A DNA stretch of 64,000 nucleotides from Frateuria hangzhouensis (GTDB lineage Bacteria; Pseudomonadota; Gammaproteobacteria; Xanthomonadales; Rhodanobacteraceae), in NCBI RefSeq assembly GCF_026410505.1, contig NZ_JAPMIU010000002.1:186001-250000 (forward strand), read 5' to 3'. Positions 16,715 through 27,847 of this stretch are shown here, piece after piece (within the stretch, counting starts at the first letter, position 1; each line of letters opens with the position of its first letter). The notes below the pieces were generated by a model, which had not been told where the DNA came from, searched no databases, and saw only the letters and a list, made by a program, of their open reading frames with translations. Position numbers and translations under genes: made by a program.

Positions 16715-17469
16715 CAGCCGCGCTCCCGTTCCGCCGCGACGCGACGCGTGGCCAGCGCCAGGCTGACGACCGTCAGCAGCACGAACCACACCACGTCGGG
16801 ACTGGCGACCAGCCCGCGCAGCAGTGGCTGCAGGTGCGAGCTCATGGCCAGCCAGTTGAGCGCGCCGTCGTCCACGCCGGCCATCCGCGCGCCCAGGTTC
16901 ACCGCCCACAGGCCGAGCGTGATCACCAGCGCGGCCGCGGCGGCGATCGCCGGATGCGAGGCGAAGGCCGAGCAGGCCAGGCCCAGCGCGGCCAGCGAGG
17001 CCAGCAGCAGCGCCATGCCCAGCGCGGCGGCGGCGAGCTTGCCCCAGTCGATGGCGGTGGCGTGCGCCAGCGCAACCGGCATCGCCACGACCAGCGCCAG
17101 CCAGGCCAGCAGCCACACCAGCAACGCGACGTATTTGCCCAGCACGATGCGCGAGGGCTTCAGGCCCATGCCGAGCAGCAGCGCCAGGCGCCCCTCGCGG
17201 CGCTCGCCGGCCAGCGCCGACATCGACAGCAGCGGCACCACCAGGAACGCCAGTTCGGCCAGCTTGGCCAGCAGCGGCACGGCCACCAGATCTGTGTAGC
17301 CGGGGCCGTCGGGCAACGCGGCGAGGCGGATCTGCGCAGCCAGGAAGCTGCCCAGCATCAGGGTGAAATTCCACGCCAGCCAGGCCAGCGTCAGCGCGCC
17401 GAGCACCCAGGCGAGTGGGCGCACGAACAAACGGCGCAGTTCCAGTCGCGTCACCGCCAGCGCGCTCAT
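16714..17469 (-). CDS. ABC transporter permease (ABC-2/GldF-like)
   Basis: This 251-residue inner-membrane protein has about six membrane spans and the ABC-2 layout: an N-terminal cytoplasmic 'TRLELRRLFVRPLAWVL', a central 'MSALAGERREGRLALLLGMG' block typical of this family, and a short basic C-terminus. It overlaps the ATPase gene by 4 bases (ATGA) and the GldG-like gene by 1 base, so the operon order is ATPase, permease, GldG-like and DUF4340-like. It probably forms the channel of the transporter. The cargo cannot be told from the sequence. Confidence 0.85.
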   Translation of the reverse strand: MSALAVTRLELRRLFVRPLAWVLGALTLAWLAWNFTLMLGSFLAAQIRLAALPDGPGYTDLVAVPLLAKLAELAFLVVPLLSMSALAGERREGRLALLLGMGLKPSRIVLGKYVALLVWLLAWLALVVAMPVALAHATAIDWGKLAAAALGMALLLASLAALGLACSAFASHPAIAAAAALVITLGLWAVNLGARMAGVDDGALNWLAMSSHLQPLLRGLVASPDVVWFVLLTVVSLALATRRVAAERERG

Positions 17470-18200
17470 GCGGCGGCCCTGGCGGTGGCGATGGCGAAGA
17501 AGTGCTGCTCGAGCGCGGCGTGGTCGGCGGACGTCAGCATGCCTTCGTGGCGCAGAGCGCCGTCGTGCAGGATTGCCACGCGATCGCACACCGCGGTTAC
17601 TTCGGCCAGCACGTGGGTGGAGAGGATCACCGCGGTGCCGGCGGCTGCCTCATCGCGGATCAGCGTGCGCAGCGCCGCCACCTGCACCGGATCGAGCGCG
17701 TTGCCGGGTTCGTCCAGCACCAGCAGCGCGGGCTGGTGCAGCAGCGCGCAGGCCAGCCCCAGCCGCTGCCGCTGGCCTTGCGAGAGGACGCCGGCGAGGC
17801 GGCGCTCCAGCGGCGCCAGTTCCAGCCGCTCGACCATGCGTGCGCGTGCCTGCTTGAGCGCCGCGCCCTTCAGCCCGCGCAGGCGACCATGCGCGTCCAG
17901 ATGTTCGCCCACCGTCAGTTCCTGCCACAGCGGGGCACGTTCGGGCAGCCAGCCCACCAGGCGGCGAGCGAGTGCCGGGTGCTCGGCAAGATCCTCGCCG
18001 TCGAGCAGGATGCGGCCGCTGTCGGGCGCCAGCGCGCCGGCGACCATCGACAGCGTGGTGGACTTGCCGGCGCCGTTGACGCCCAGCAATCCCAGTACCT
18101 GGCCACGTTCCAGTGCCAGGGTGAGATCCTGCACCGCCGTGCGGCCGGCGCGGCGGCGACTGGCTTGCTCAAGCTTTAACAGCGGTTGTGGCAGAGTCAT
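17466..18200 (-). CDS. ABC transporter ATP-binding protein (GldA-like)
   Basis: This is a 244-residue ATPase. Walker A is 'GVNGAGKST' near residue 40, the signature is 'LSQGQRQRLGLACAL' and Walker B is 'LLVLDEPGNALDP'; the H-loop is 'STH' in 'VILSTHVLAEV'. The signature reads LSQGQ rather than LSGGQ, as in many ABC-2 exporters and GldA-type ATPases. It is the first gene of a tightly overlapping four-gene operon. The start is divergent from the desaturase gene, with about 160 bases between them that should hold both promoters. Confidence 0.9.
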   Translation of the reverse strand: MTLPQPLLKLEQASRRRAGRTAVQDLTLALERGQVLGLLGVNGAGKSTTLSMVAGALAPDSGRILLDGEDLAEHPALARRLVGWLPERAPLWQELTVGEHLDAHGRLRGLKGAALKQARARMVERLELAPLERRLAGVLSQGQRQRLGLACALLHQPALLVLDEPGNALDPVQVAALRTLIRDEAAAGTAVILSTHVLAEVTAVCDRVAILHDGALRHEGMLTSADHAALEQHFFAIATARAAA

Positions 18201-18359
18201 TGCATGATTGTCACGGTGCCCCCACCTTTACACAACCGCGGGCGCCCATGAACGAACCTTGCGGAGCGCTTCACGCATGCGTGAAACGCGTTGCGCCATG
18301 CTGGCGGGTACGGAAACCCCTCCGATAGACTGCCTTTCAACTTCCCTGGTGTTTTCCTG

Positions 18360-19553
18360 ATGCTCGATGCCGTGCTGACGTTCCTTTCCAACGGCGTGAC
18401 CCACGCCGGTTGGGTCGCCATGCTGGTCTACATGCTGGTGGTGACCCAGCTCACCATCTTCACGGTGACCATTTACTACCACCGCTGCCAGACGCACCGG
18501 GGCGTGGACCTGCACCCCATCGTGCAGCATTTCTTCCGTTTCTGGGGCTGGCTGACCACCGGCATGGTCACCCGCGAATGGGTGGCGGTGCACCGCAAGC
18601 ACCACGCCAAGGTGGAAACCGCGGAAGATCCGCACAGCCCGCAGATCTACGGCATCAAGAAGGTGTTCTGGGACGGCGTGTCGCTGTACCGCGACGCTTC
18701 CGAGGTGAAGGACGACCTGGAGAAGTACGGCCGCGGCTGCCCGGACGACCTGATCGAGCGCAAGCTATACACCGGCCACCCGTACTGGGGTCCGGCGCTG
18801 ATGCTGATCATCAACCTCGCCCTGTTCGGCGTCATCGGTGCCGCGCTGTGGGCCGTGCAGATGATCTGGATCCCGTTCTGGGCCGCCGGCTTCGTCAACG
18901 GCATCGGCCACTGGTGGGGTTACCGCAATTTCGAGAGCGCCGACACCGCCACCAACCTGATCCCCTGGGGTTTCTGGATCGGCGGCGAAGAGCTGCACAA
19001 CAATCACCACGCCTTCCCCAGCTCGGCCAAGTTCGCCCTGCGCAAGTGGGAGTTCGACATCGGCTGGGCGATCATCTGCGGCCTGCGCGCGGTGGGCCTG
19101 GCCAAGGTGCTGCGCGTGGCGCCGACGCTGGACATCCGCCCGAATGTGAACCTGCCCGACGCCGAGACGCTCAAGGCGGTGCTGACCCATCGTTTCCAGG
19201 CGATGACCGACTACTACCGGGGCGTGATCGTGCCGACCCTGCGCGACGAGGCCACCCACGCCGGCGACAATCTCAAGTCGATGCCGCGCCGCCTGCGCCG
19301 CGCGCTGGCCGACGGCGGTCGCTGGCTGGACCATGACGGCAGCGCCAAGCTGCAGGCCATGCTGGCCAAGCGCCCGACCCTGCGCACCGTCTGCGATTTC
19401 CGCGCCCGCCTTGCGGCGCTGATGGAACAGCGCGGCGCCGACCAGGCACTGAAGGGCCTGCAACAGTGGATCGCCGAGGCCGAGCAGAGCGGCATCCGTT
19501 CGCTGCAGGAGTTCGCGGGGCGATTGAAGGGATACCGCGTCGCCAACGCCTGA
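18360..19553 (+). CDS. Fatty acid desaturase (acyl-CoA/acyl-lipid delta-9 type, DesA-like)
   Basis: This is a 397-residue membrane di-iron desaturase. The three histidine boxes are 'HRCQTHR' at residue 41, 'HRKHH' at 78 and 'HNNHH' at 213, with four hydrophobic segments around 10-35 and 140-185. It introduces a double bond into saturated acyl chains, which helps tune membrane fluidity. After the desaturase core (to about 280) there is a charged, helical C-terminal stretch of about 115 residues that the core family does not need. The ATG at 18360 has no clear Shine-Dalgarno; a TTG at 18291 would add 23 residues. A strong terminator follows. Confidence 0.9.
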   Translation: MLDAVLTFLSNGVTHAGWVAMLVYMLVVTQLTIFTVTIYYHRCQTHRGVDLHPIVQHFFRFWGWLTTGMVTREWVAVHRKHHAKVETAEDPHSPQIYGIKKVFWDGVSLYRDASEVKDDLEKYGRGCPDDLIERKLYTGHPYWGPALMLIINLALFGVIGAALWAVQMIWIPFWAAGFVNGIGHWWGYRNFESADTATNLIPWGFWIGGEELHNNHHAFPSSAKFALRKWEFDIGWAIICGLRAVGLAKVLRVAPTLDIRPNVNLPDAETLKAVLTHRFQAMTDYYRGVIVPTLRDEATHAGDNLKSMPRRLRRALADGGRWLDHDGSAKLQAMLAKRPTLRTVCDFRARLAALMEQRGADQALKGLQQWIAEAEQSGIRSLQEFAGRLKGYRVANA

Positions 19554-19573
19554 GCGTTCCGGCCGCAGTAACG

Positions 19574-19603
19574 AAAAAGCCCGCCTCACGGCGGGCTTTT
19601 TTT
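19574..19603 (+). terminator. Rho-independent terminator after the desaturase gene
   Basis: Perfect stem AGCCCGCC/GGCGGGCT with loop TCAC, preceded by AAAA and followed by a run of seven or more T. It starts 21 bases after the desaturase stop. The A-run on the other side means it could also work for the minus-strand gene arriving from the right. Confidence 0.92.
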
Positions 19604-19653
19604 GTTTCGACATCCAGGCCCGCGGCGTTGCCCTTGGGTCCGGAGCTTGTCCG

Positions 19654-20169
19654 TCAGAGCTTGTCCACACCTCGGGCCAGCCAGCGATCGATCACGCGCT
19701 TCTCGTAATGCAACGGATCGGTGTTGGACAGGCCACCGGGACTGGCGTGCATGAAGCCCAGGTCGGTGAGCTTGCGCTCGCCTTCGCGGATCAGCCGGCC
19801 CTGGGCGTCCAGCAGGCGGAAATGCAGCGTGATGCGCGGCGGATAGATGTCCTTGACCACGCGCACCGATTGCAGCGCTCCCATCGAGGGCAGGTAGGAA
19901 CCGGCCCGGTCGAGGTCGGTGACCACGATGTCCAGACGTTGGCCCGGCCGCAACGCCTTGGCGGCGTGCTTCTCGATGTAATGCTTGAGCGTCTCCAGGT
20001 ATGCGAAGTCGGCACGCGAGGGCGCGAACGCCCTGACCTCCCTCGTTTCGGTGAAATTCTCCGGATGGTCGTAGCGAACGTTCACCGAACCGGCGCTGGC
20101 CGCGAAGGCCACCGCGGCGACCAGGGCGAGCGCCAGGCCGGCGGCCGGGCGGATAGGCAACATGGACAT
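19654..20169 (-). CDS. DUF3016 domain-containing exported protein
   Basis: This 171-residue protein has an N-terminal signal peptide (hydrophobic residues about 8-25, ending 'AFAASAG'). The mature part carries the DUF3016 pattern: 'VRYDHPENFTETR', 'LDIVVTDLDRAGSYLP', 'VRVVKDIYPPRITLHFRL', 'EGERKLTDLGFM' and the terminal 'DPLHYEKRVIDRWL'. The family is conserved in Xanthomonadales and related bacteria and its function is unknown. The start at 20169 was chosen because CCGGAGAA lies 5 bases upstream; the next ATG at 20163 is possible. It is convergent with the desaturase gene. Confidence 0.85.
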   Translation of the reverse strand: MSMLPIRPAAGLALALVAAVAFAASAGSVNVRYDHPENFTETREVRAFAPSRADFAYLETLKHYIEKHAAKALRPGQRLDIVVTDLDRAGSYLPSMGALQSVRVVKDIYPPRITLHFRLLDAQGRLIREGERKLTDLGFMHASPGGLSNTDPLHYEKRVIDRWLARGVDKL

Positions 20170-20276
20170 GGCGATTCTCCGGACAGATGCGGTGCCAACG
20201 GGGATCCCTTGTGCAAACGCATGGCCGCGCGACGCGTGGACAGCGCACCGCAACGCCCGCCATCGGTCCCCACGCC

Positions 20277-20694
20277 CTAGTCGAGAAAGCGCCAGGCCTG
20301 TGCCGGTTCGGGCAGGCGGCAGCTTGTGCGCCGGCCGAACAGCCGGTAGCGGTGGCGCGCCAGTCAGCGATAGGCCGGATCACGGCAGGCTCGCGGCACC
20401 GCCCGCAGCAGTGCGGCTGCCATCGGGCAGCGTCCGCCGAGCGCGCGCAGCACGATGACGATGGCGTCGGTATCGGTATGCCCGCGGCCGTCCTGCACCA
20501 GCAGGAACGACGACGGGTCGTCGGCCGACAGGCCATGGGCCTGGAGCAGCGCGCGCCCCCGCGCGCCCCCGCGCGCCCTGCATGGCGGCCAGTCGGAAGT
20601 GGCCGGCGTGATCGTGGCGCAGCACGAAATCGACCCAGCGGCTGCACAGCAGGCAGACTCCGTCGAAGACGATCACCGGCGTCGGTTCACTCAT
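20277..20694 (-). pseudogene. DCC-family (DUF393) thiol-disulfide oxidoreductase-like gene, disrupted
   Basis: The N-terminus shows the family motif 'DGVCLLC' at residues 11-17. At 20551-20579 a 10-base GC repeat has one unit too many and throws translation out of frame, so the intact frame as it stands ends at 20380 with a nonsense-like tail. Skipping 10 bases restores the family sequence ('QGARGRALLQAHGLS', 'DTDAIVIVLRALGG'). That frame meets TGA at 20364-20366, where the family has Trp in 'YRWLARHRYRLFGRR', and would then run on to a TAG at 20277. Repaired, the protein would be 135 residues, the usual family length. It overlaps DUF4166 by 8 bases. Two independent lesions argue for decay rather than sequencing error. 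Confidence 0.85.
20551..20579. repeat. 10-base tandem repeat GCGCGCCCCC, about 2.9 copies
   Basis: Two perfect GCGCGCCCCC units and most of a third lie inside the DCC-family gene. Because the unit is 10 bases long, gain or loss of one unit changes the reading frame. One unit fewer restores the family reading frame. Confidence 0.95.
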
Positions 20695-21244
20695 CGACCA
20701 CCTCCAACCAGCCGCGGTAGGCCACCAGCCGCCCCAGCAGCGGCAGCCGCGTGTCGATCCGGAAGGCGTAGCGCCCGCCCTGCGCGCCGCTGCGCGAGAG
20801 CACCGAACCCAACCATGCCCGCGGCAGTGGCAGGCCCAGCAGGCGCCCGCCGCACAATCGCCAGTCGATCGCGTCGCCAGCGCGGCATAACTCGAACCGC
20901 AGAGTCACCGGCCCGAGCCGTTCATGCAGCCGCAGGCGGTCCGGACTGGCTGCCAGGCGCGAACGCATGCATCCGCTGGCGAAGCGGCGTGTCCAGATCT
21001 CATGGCCCGCGTGGCGTTCGATCGTCACTTCCAGGGCCTGCCCGGCGCCCGGTTCCGGCAGGCCCAGCCACCGGCGCAGGACACGCGCGGGAAGATGGCC
21101 GGCGCCCTCGACCCGGACGCTACCCCGCGCCCGCACCCACGCCTCCTCGCCATGCATGCGCCGCACCGGCGCGGCCAGCGCGTGCCAATGCTGGCCGAGC
21201 AGGGCCGGGAACAGGGCGGGGGACGGGACCATGGCGCGGATCAT
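20687..21244 (-). CDS. DUF4166 domain-containing protein
   Basis: This is a 185-residue protein. The family pattern is visible in 'LFPALLGQHWHAL', 'RLGPVTLRFELC', 'DWRLCGGRLLGLPLPRAWL' and 'RIDTRLPLLGRLVAYRGWLE'. DUF4166 proteins are often found beside or fused to oxidoreductases and DCC proteins, and their function is unknown. The stop overlaps the start of the DCC-family gene by 8 bases, so the two were translated together before the second gene decayed. The start is uncertain: ATG at 21244 or 21232, with a GGAGG about 17 bases before the first. Confidence 0.75.
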   Translation of the reverse strand: MIRAMVPSPALFPALLGQHWHALAAPVRRMHGEEAWVRARGSVRVEGAGHLPARVLRRWLGLPEPGAGQALEVTIERHAGHEIWTRRFASGCMRSRLAASPDRLRLHERLGPVTLRFELCRAGDAIDWRLCGGRLLGLPLPRAWLGSVLSRSGAQGGRYAFRIDTRLPLLGRLVAYRGWLEVVDE

Positions 21245-21273
21245 AAGCGACCGTCGCGCACCTCCGGGAAAAA

Positions 21274-21300
21274 GAAAACCCGCCACCAGGGCGGGTTTTC
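21274..21300 (-). terminator. Rho-independent terminator of the rpmB-rpmG operon
   Basis: Perfect 11-base stem GAAAACCCGCC/GGCGGGTTTTC with loop ACCAG, followed on the minus strand by a T-rich tract. It begins 8 bases after the rpmG stop and so separates the ribosomal genes from the DUF4166 gene downstream. Confidence 0.9.
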
Positions 21301-21308
21301 TCGGCAGG

Positions 21309-21476
21309 TCACTTGATCTTGCCTTCCTTGTAGATCACGTGCTTGCGGATCACCGGATCGTACTTCTTGAACTCGAACTTTTCCGGCGTGTTCTTCTTGT
21401 TCTTCTGCGTGGTGTAGAAGTGGCCGGTGCCGGCCGAGGAGATCAGGCGGATCTTGTCTTGGGTTTTGTTAGCCAT
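21309..21476 (-). CDS. rpmG: 50S ribosomal protein L33
   Basis: This 55-residue protein is read on the minus strand: '[20 protein letters not shown]' at the start, then a Lys-rich centre '[19 protein letters not shown]' and the end 'KEGKIK'. Length and sequence match the zinc-free L33 class (no Cys pairs). It lies 10 bases after rpmB in the usual rpmB-rpmG order and is followed by a strong terminator. The product is a small protein of the large ribosomal subunit near the E site. Confidence 0.97.
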   Translation of the reverse strand: MANKTQDKIRLISSAGTGHFYTTQKNKKNTPEKFEFKKYDPVIRKHVIYKEGKIK

Positions 21477-21486
21477 GGTTCAATCC

Positions 21487-21723
21487 TCAGACCTTCTCGC
21501 CGCGGGCACGCAGCTGGGCGATCACGGCCTCGATGCCATTCTTGTCGATGGTGCGCAGCGCGGCGTTGGAGACGCGCAGCTTCACCCAACGGTTTTCGCT
21601 GGCGACCCAGAAACGGCGCTCGTGCAGGTTCGGCAACCAGCGGCGACGGGTCTTGTTGTTGGCGTGCGAGACGTTGTTGCCGGTCTGCACACCCTTTCCG
21701 GTGACTTGACATACACGGGCCAT
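21487..21723 (-). CDS. rpmB: 50S ribosomal protein L28
   Basis: This 78-residue basic protein begins '[20 protein letters not shown]', the family signature. It continues '[18 protein letters not shown]' and ends in '[16 protein letters not shown]'. GGAGG lies about 6 bases before the ATG at 21723. It is the first gene of the rpmB-rpmG operon. The 299 bases between it and divergent secB should carry both promoters; on the minus strand a TTGCGC/GAGAAT pair with 18-base spacing near 21897-21927 is a possible but weak candidate. Confidence 0.97.
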   Translation of the reverse strand: MARVCQVTGKGVQTGNNVSHANNKTRRRWLPNLHERRFWVASENRWVKLRVSNAALRTIDKNGIEAVIAQLRARGEKV

Positions 21724-22022
21724 GAGGGCCTCCGTAATCGGTATCTGACCGCCCGTTGGCCAGGGCGGCATCGGCCCAGCGGCGCCTTGGGCGCCACGCG
21801 ATGCTGGAGGGTGTTGCGCTTCGAACGGGGCCGGCGGATGTTCCGCATCGCGTCGCGGAAGGCCCGGGAAACCGGGGCGGCTATCGTCGAGCCGCGTATT
21901 CTCCCGGAAAAACAGGCTTCTGCGCAAGTCGGCAGGACCGGCAAACCGTGGCAGGGCGGCCGGATGTATGGAACAATCGTCCCCTTTGCTCCGCCGCACT
22001 CACGAATTCGAGGGACTCCACG

Positions 22023-22523
22023 ATGGCAGAAGTCACGCCCGCCAACGACCAGGCCGCCGGCCAGGCCATGCCGCAGCTGGTGCTGCAGAAGATCTACGTC
22101 AAGGACGTGTCCTTCGAGGCGCCCAATGCGCCGCAGATCTTCCAGGAGATCGGCGAGAACGACCTCCAGCCGCAGGTGCAGCTGAACCTCGGCCAGCGCG
22201 CCACCGACCTGGGCAACGACCTGTATGAAGTGGTGCTGAGCCTGACCCTCACGTGCACCATCGGCGAGCGCACCGCCTACCTGGCCGAAGTGCACCAGGC
22301 TGGCGTGTTCGGCATCGCCGGCTTCAACGAGCAGGACCACGCCGGCATCATCGGCAGCTACTGCCCGAACCTGCTGTTCCCGTATGCCCGCCAGGTGATT
22401 TCCTCGCTGGTGCTCGAGGGTGGCTTCCCGCCGTTCCTGCTGCAGCCGATCAACTTCGATGCGTTGTTCGCGGAACAGCAGCGCCGCGGGCCCAGCGGCG
22501 AGGCGCCGACGCTCAACAGCTGA
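22023..22523 (+). CDS. secB: Protein-export chaperone SecB
   Basis: This 166-residue cytoplasmic chaperone keeps precursor proteins unfolded and delivers them to SecA. Conserved blocks are '[16 protein letters not shown]', 'VVLSLTLTC', '[14 protein letters not shown]' and '[14 protein letters not shown]', with the terminal '[17 protein letters not shown]'. The ATG at 22023 follows 'GAGGGACTCC'. It is followed 11 bases later by gpsA, the same secB-gpsA pairing as in many gammaproteobacteria. Confidence 0.98.
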   Translation: MAEVTPANDQAAGQAMPQLVLQKIYVKDVSFEAPNAPQIFQEIGENDLQPQVQLNLGQRATDLGNDLYEVVLSLTLTCTIGERTAYLAEVHQAGVFGIAGFNEQDHAGIIGSYCPNLLFPYARQVISSLVLEGGFPPFLLQPINFDALFAEQQRRGPSGEAPTLNS

Positions 22524-22534
22524 CGCCCAGAACC

Positions 22535-23554
22535 ATGCCGGACCAACCGATCCTCGCGGTGCTCGGCGCCGGTTCCTGGGGCACCGCGCTCGCCGCCCTG
22601 GCCGCGCGCAACGGTGTCGCCACGCGCCTGTGGGGCCGCGACCGCGAAGCGCTGGCGGCGATGGCGGCCAGCCGCCGCAACCAGCGCTACCTGCCTGACC
22701 TGGAGCTGCCGGCCGGGCTCGGCTACGAGCCTGCGCTGGCCGCCGCCGTGCGCGATGCCGACATCGTGCTGGTGGTGGTGCCCAGCCACGCCTTCGCCAC
22801 GATGCTGGACGAGCTCGCGCCGCTGCTCGGGCCCGATACCGCGGTCGCCTGGGCGACTAAGGGGTTCGAGCCGGGCACCGGCCGCTTCCTGCACGAACTG
22901 GTGGCGCAGAAGCTGCCGGGACGGCCCGCGGCAGTGGTCACGGGGCCTTCGTTCGCCCGCGAAGTCGCCGCCGGACTGCCCAGCGCGGTCACTGTGCATT
23001 CGGACGACGAGGCCTTTGCCAAGGCGCTCGCCGCGCTGTTGCATGCGCCCAATTTCCGCGCCTATTCGGGCAACGACGTGCTCGGGGCCGAACTCGGCGG
23101 CGCCATGAAGAATGTGCTGGCGGTGGCCACCGGCGTGGCCGATGGCATGCAGCTGGGCCTGAACGCCCGCGCTGGCCTGATCACCCGCGGCATGAACGAG
23201 ATGCTGCGGCTCGGGCTGGCGCTCGGCGCCCGCCCGGAAACGCTGATGGGCCTGTCCGGCCTGGGCGACCTGGTGCTGACCTGCACCGGCGACCTGTCGC
23301 GCAACCGCCGGCTCGGGCTGGCTCTCGGCCAGGGCATCGCGCTGGACGAGGCAGTGCGCCAGATCGGCCAGGTGGTCGAGAGCGTGGTCACCGCCGACGA
23401 AGTGGCCCGCCTGGCCGAACAGCATGGCCTGGACCTGCCCATCGCCAACGGCGTGCGTGCCGTGCTGCATGGCGAAGTCACTCCGGTAGAGGGCGTGCGC
23501 CTGCTGATGAGCCGCGAGCAGAAGCCCGAGTACCCGCAAGGTCTGTTCGGCTGA
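22535..23554 (+). CDS. gpsA: Glycerol-3-phosphate dehydrogenase [NAD(P)+]
   Basis: This 339-residue enzyme reduces dihydroxyacetone phosphate to sn-glycerol 3-phosphate for phospholipid synthesis. The N-terminal Rossmann motif is '[16 protein letters not shown]' near residue 8. Other blocks are '[14 protein letters not shown]', '[12 protein letters not shown]', '[15 protein letters not shown]' with the catalytic Lys, and '[20 protein letters not shown]'. The start at 22535 is 11 bases after secB. A family 2 palindrome lies just downstream. Confidence 0.98.
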   Translation: MPDQPILAVLGAGSWGTALAALAARNGVATRLWGRDREALAAMAASRRNQRYLPDLELPAGLGYEPALAAAVRDADIVLVVVPSHAFATMLDELAPLLGPDTAVAWATKGFEPGTGRFLHELVAQKLPGRPAAVVTGPSFAREVAAGLPSAVTVHSDDEAFAKALAALLHAPNFRAYSGNDVLGAELGGAMKNVLAVATGVADGMQLGLNARAGLITRGMNEMLRLGLALGARPETLMGLSGLGDLVLTCTGDLSRNRRLGLALGQGIALDEAVRQIGQVVESVVTADEVARLAEQHGLDLPIANGVRAVLHGEVTPVEGVRLLMSREQKPEYPQGLFG

Positions 23555-23570
23555 CCCAGCGCAGCGTGTC

Positions 23571-23634
23571 GTAGGGTGGGCTTCAGCCCACCAGGCATTC
23601 TCGCGGGAACAGTGGTGGGCTGAAGCCCACCTAC
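23571..23634. repeat. Palindromic intergenic repeat, family 2
   Basis: A second copy of the 14787 element: GTAGGGTGGGCTTCAGCCCA at the left, TGGGCTGAAGCCCACCTAC at the right, with the same GCATTCTCGCGGGA centre. The right arm has lost one C compared with the first copy. It follows gpsA by 16 bases and may also act as its transcript end. Confidence 0.87.
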
Positions 23635-23728
23635 GCCAGCCCCCGCACAAACTTGCGCCCTCGACGCGCACGCCACCGATCCCCTTGCTAAGCTCGTGGT
23701 TTTGGCCGGCAAGGCAGATCGCACGCGC

Positions 23729-26752
<3,024 letters not shown>

Positions 26753-26802
26753 CTGCCCCTACTCGGCCGGGATGTCGCCATAAGGATGATGCGAAAGGCT
26801 TG

Positions 26803-26821
26803 AGGGAGTAGTCTCCCTTTT
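26803..26821 (+). terminator. Probable Rho-independent terminator after the SNF2 helicase gene
   Basis: Short stem AGGGAG/CTCCCT with loop TAGT, followed by TTTTG, 50 bases after the helicase stop and before the Rhs gene. The stem is short, so efficiency may be modest. Confidence 0.6.
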
Positions 26822-26886
26822 GGGTGGCTGTTCATTTGTGCTGACGAAGATTAGCCCTTGGCGCTCGCAAAGACGGGAGGAACCTT

Positions 26887-27843
26887 ATGGACGGGTCGAA
26901 ATACATAACTTTGCGTGGTAACTGGTTAGGTATCGTTGCCAGCATCCTTATATTGCTGGTTCTGGCTTGCCAGCACTCAGCGTGGGCGGCCGAAACAACG
27001 ACCTACGTGTTGACGGACATGCAGGGCACCGTGCTCGCGAAGGAAGATGCGCACGGCCAGATCATCGCCAGATACGACTATCGGCCCTACGGCAAGCAGC
27101 AGACCGGCCCGACGACGGCGGGGCCGGGCTACACAGGGCACGTGAGCGATCCGGACACGGGGCTCATTTACATGCAGGCGCGGTACTACGATCCTATAGG
27201 CCGCATGCTCAGTGTGGACCCTGTCGGGCCGACGCCAGGAGATGTTTTTAGCTTCAATCGATATGCCTATGCCAAAAACAATCCGTACAGATATACCGAT
27301 CCTGATGGCCGAAATGCTACCGCATTTGTCGGTGGGCTCTTTGTCGAAACCGGGCACTTCATAACCGGCCAAGGATTTAATGGATCTAACCTCGCCGGTG
27401 CTCTGAAAGACGGGTACAACGGCGAAGGCGGCGGTGTCTTGCACGCGGCTATACAAGATGCTGGGACGCTCTCGGCGGCTCTCGGAGTTGCCGGTGCAAT
27501 AAAAGGTGGTGCCGCTCTGGCCACTCGCTTTGTTGCAAACAGAGCCATCGAAGAGGGAGCGGAACTAGCAGGGGGTGCTTCGAAATCGCTCAAAGAGCAG
27601 GCTGCAGACCTTATTTCTAAGAACGGTGGAAGAAATCGGGTTGCTATTGAGACTCCTGCGCAGAAAATAGAAATAGACTTGGCGGGTAAGAGTCACGGTG
27701 GGATAGAAACTCCACATGTGAAAGTTTCCCAGAGAAATCTAAATGCTCCGAACCAGCCTGCATATAATACTAAGTCTGCGCAAGTTAGATCTGCTACGCA
27801 AGAAGATATAGATATGGCAAAAAATCATTTGGATAGAGATTGA
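26887..27843 (+). CDS. Miniature secreted Rhs-core protein with C-terminal toxin domain
   Basis: This is a 318-residue protein. Residues 1-34 form a signal peptide (hydrophobic 14-28, 'AWA|AE' site; Cys28 could instead be a lipobox Cys). Residues 36-141 are an Rhs-associated core: 'YVLTDMQGTVLAKEDAHG', 'YDYRPYGKQQ', 'DPDTGLIYMQARYYDP', 'FNRYAYAKNNP' and the terminal 'YRYTDPDGR'. After a Gly/Ala-rich linker, residues about 233-318 form a separate domain with 'KIEIDLAGKSHGGIETPH' and an end 'ATQEDIDMAKNHL', which resembles polymorphic toxin type 24-like domains (tentative). Base composition turns AT-rich from about 27240, exactly where the toxin tip begins. GGGAGG precedes the ATG. Confidence 0.85.
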   Translation: MDGSKYITLRGNWLGIVASILILLVLACQHSAWAAETTTYVLTDMQGTVLAKEDAHGQIIARYDYRPYGKQQTGPTTAGPGYTGHVSDPDTGLIYMQARYYDPIGRMLSVDPVGPTPGDVFSFNRYAYAKNNPYRYTDPDGRNATAFVGGLFVETGHFITGQGFNGSNLAGALKDGYNGEGGGVLHAAIQDAGTLSAALGVAGAIKGGAALATRFVANRAIEEGAELAGGASKSLKEQAADLISKNGGRNRVAIETPAQKIEIDLAGKSHGGIETPHVKVSQRNLNAPNQPAYNTKSAQVRSATQEDIDMAKNHLDRD

Positions 27844-27847
27844 CGGC

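Noticed and set aside
20551-20579. Active phase variation of the DCC-family gene
   Set aside because: After correcting the repeat a second stop remains, so switching would not restore a full protein in this strain. Kept only as a low-interest possibility.
20551-20579. Short CRISPR-like array
   Set aside because: The 10-base units have no spacers and no cas genes are nearby.
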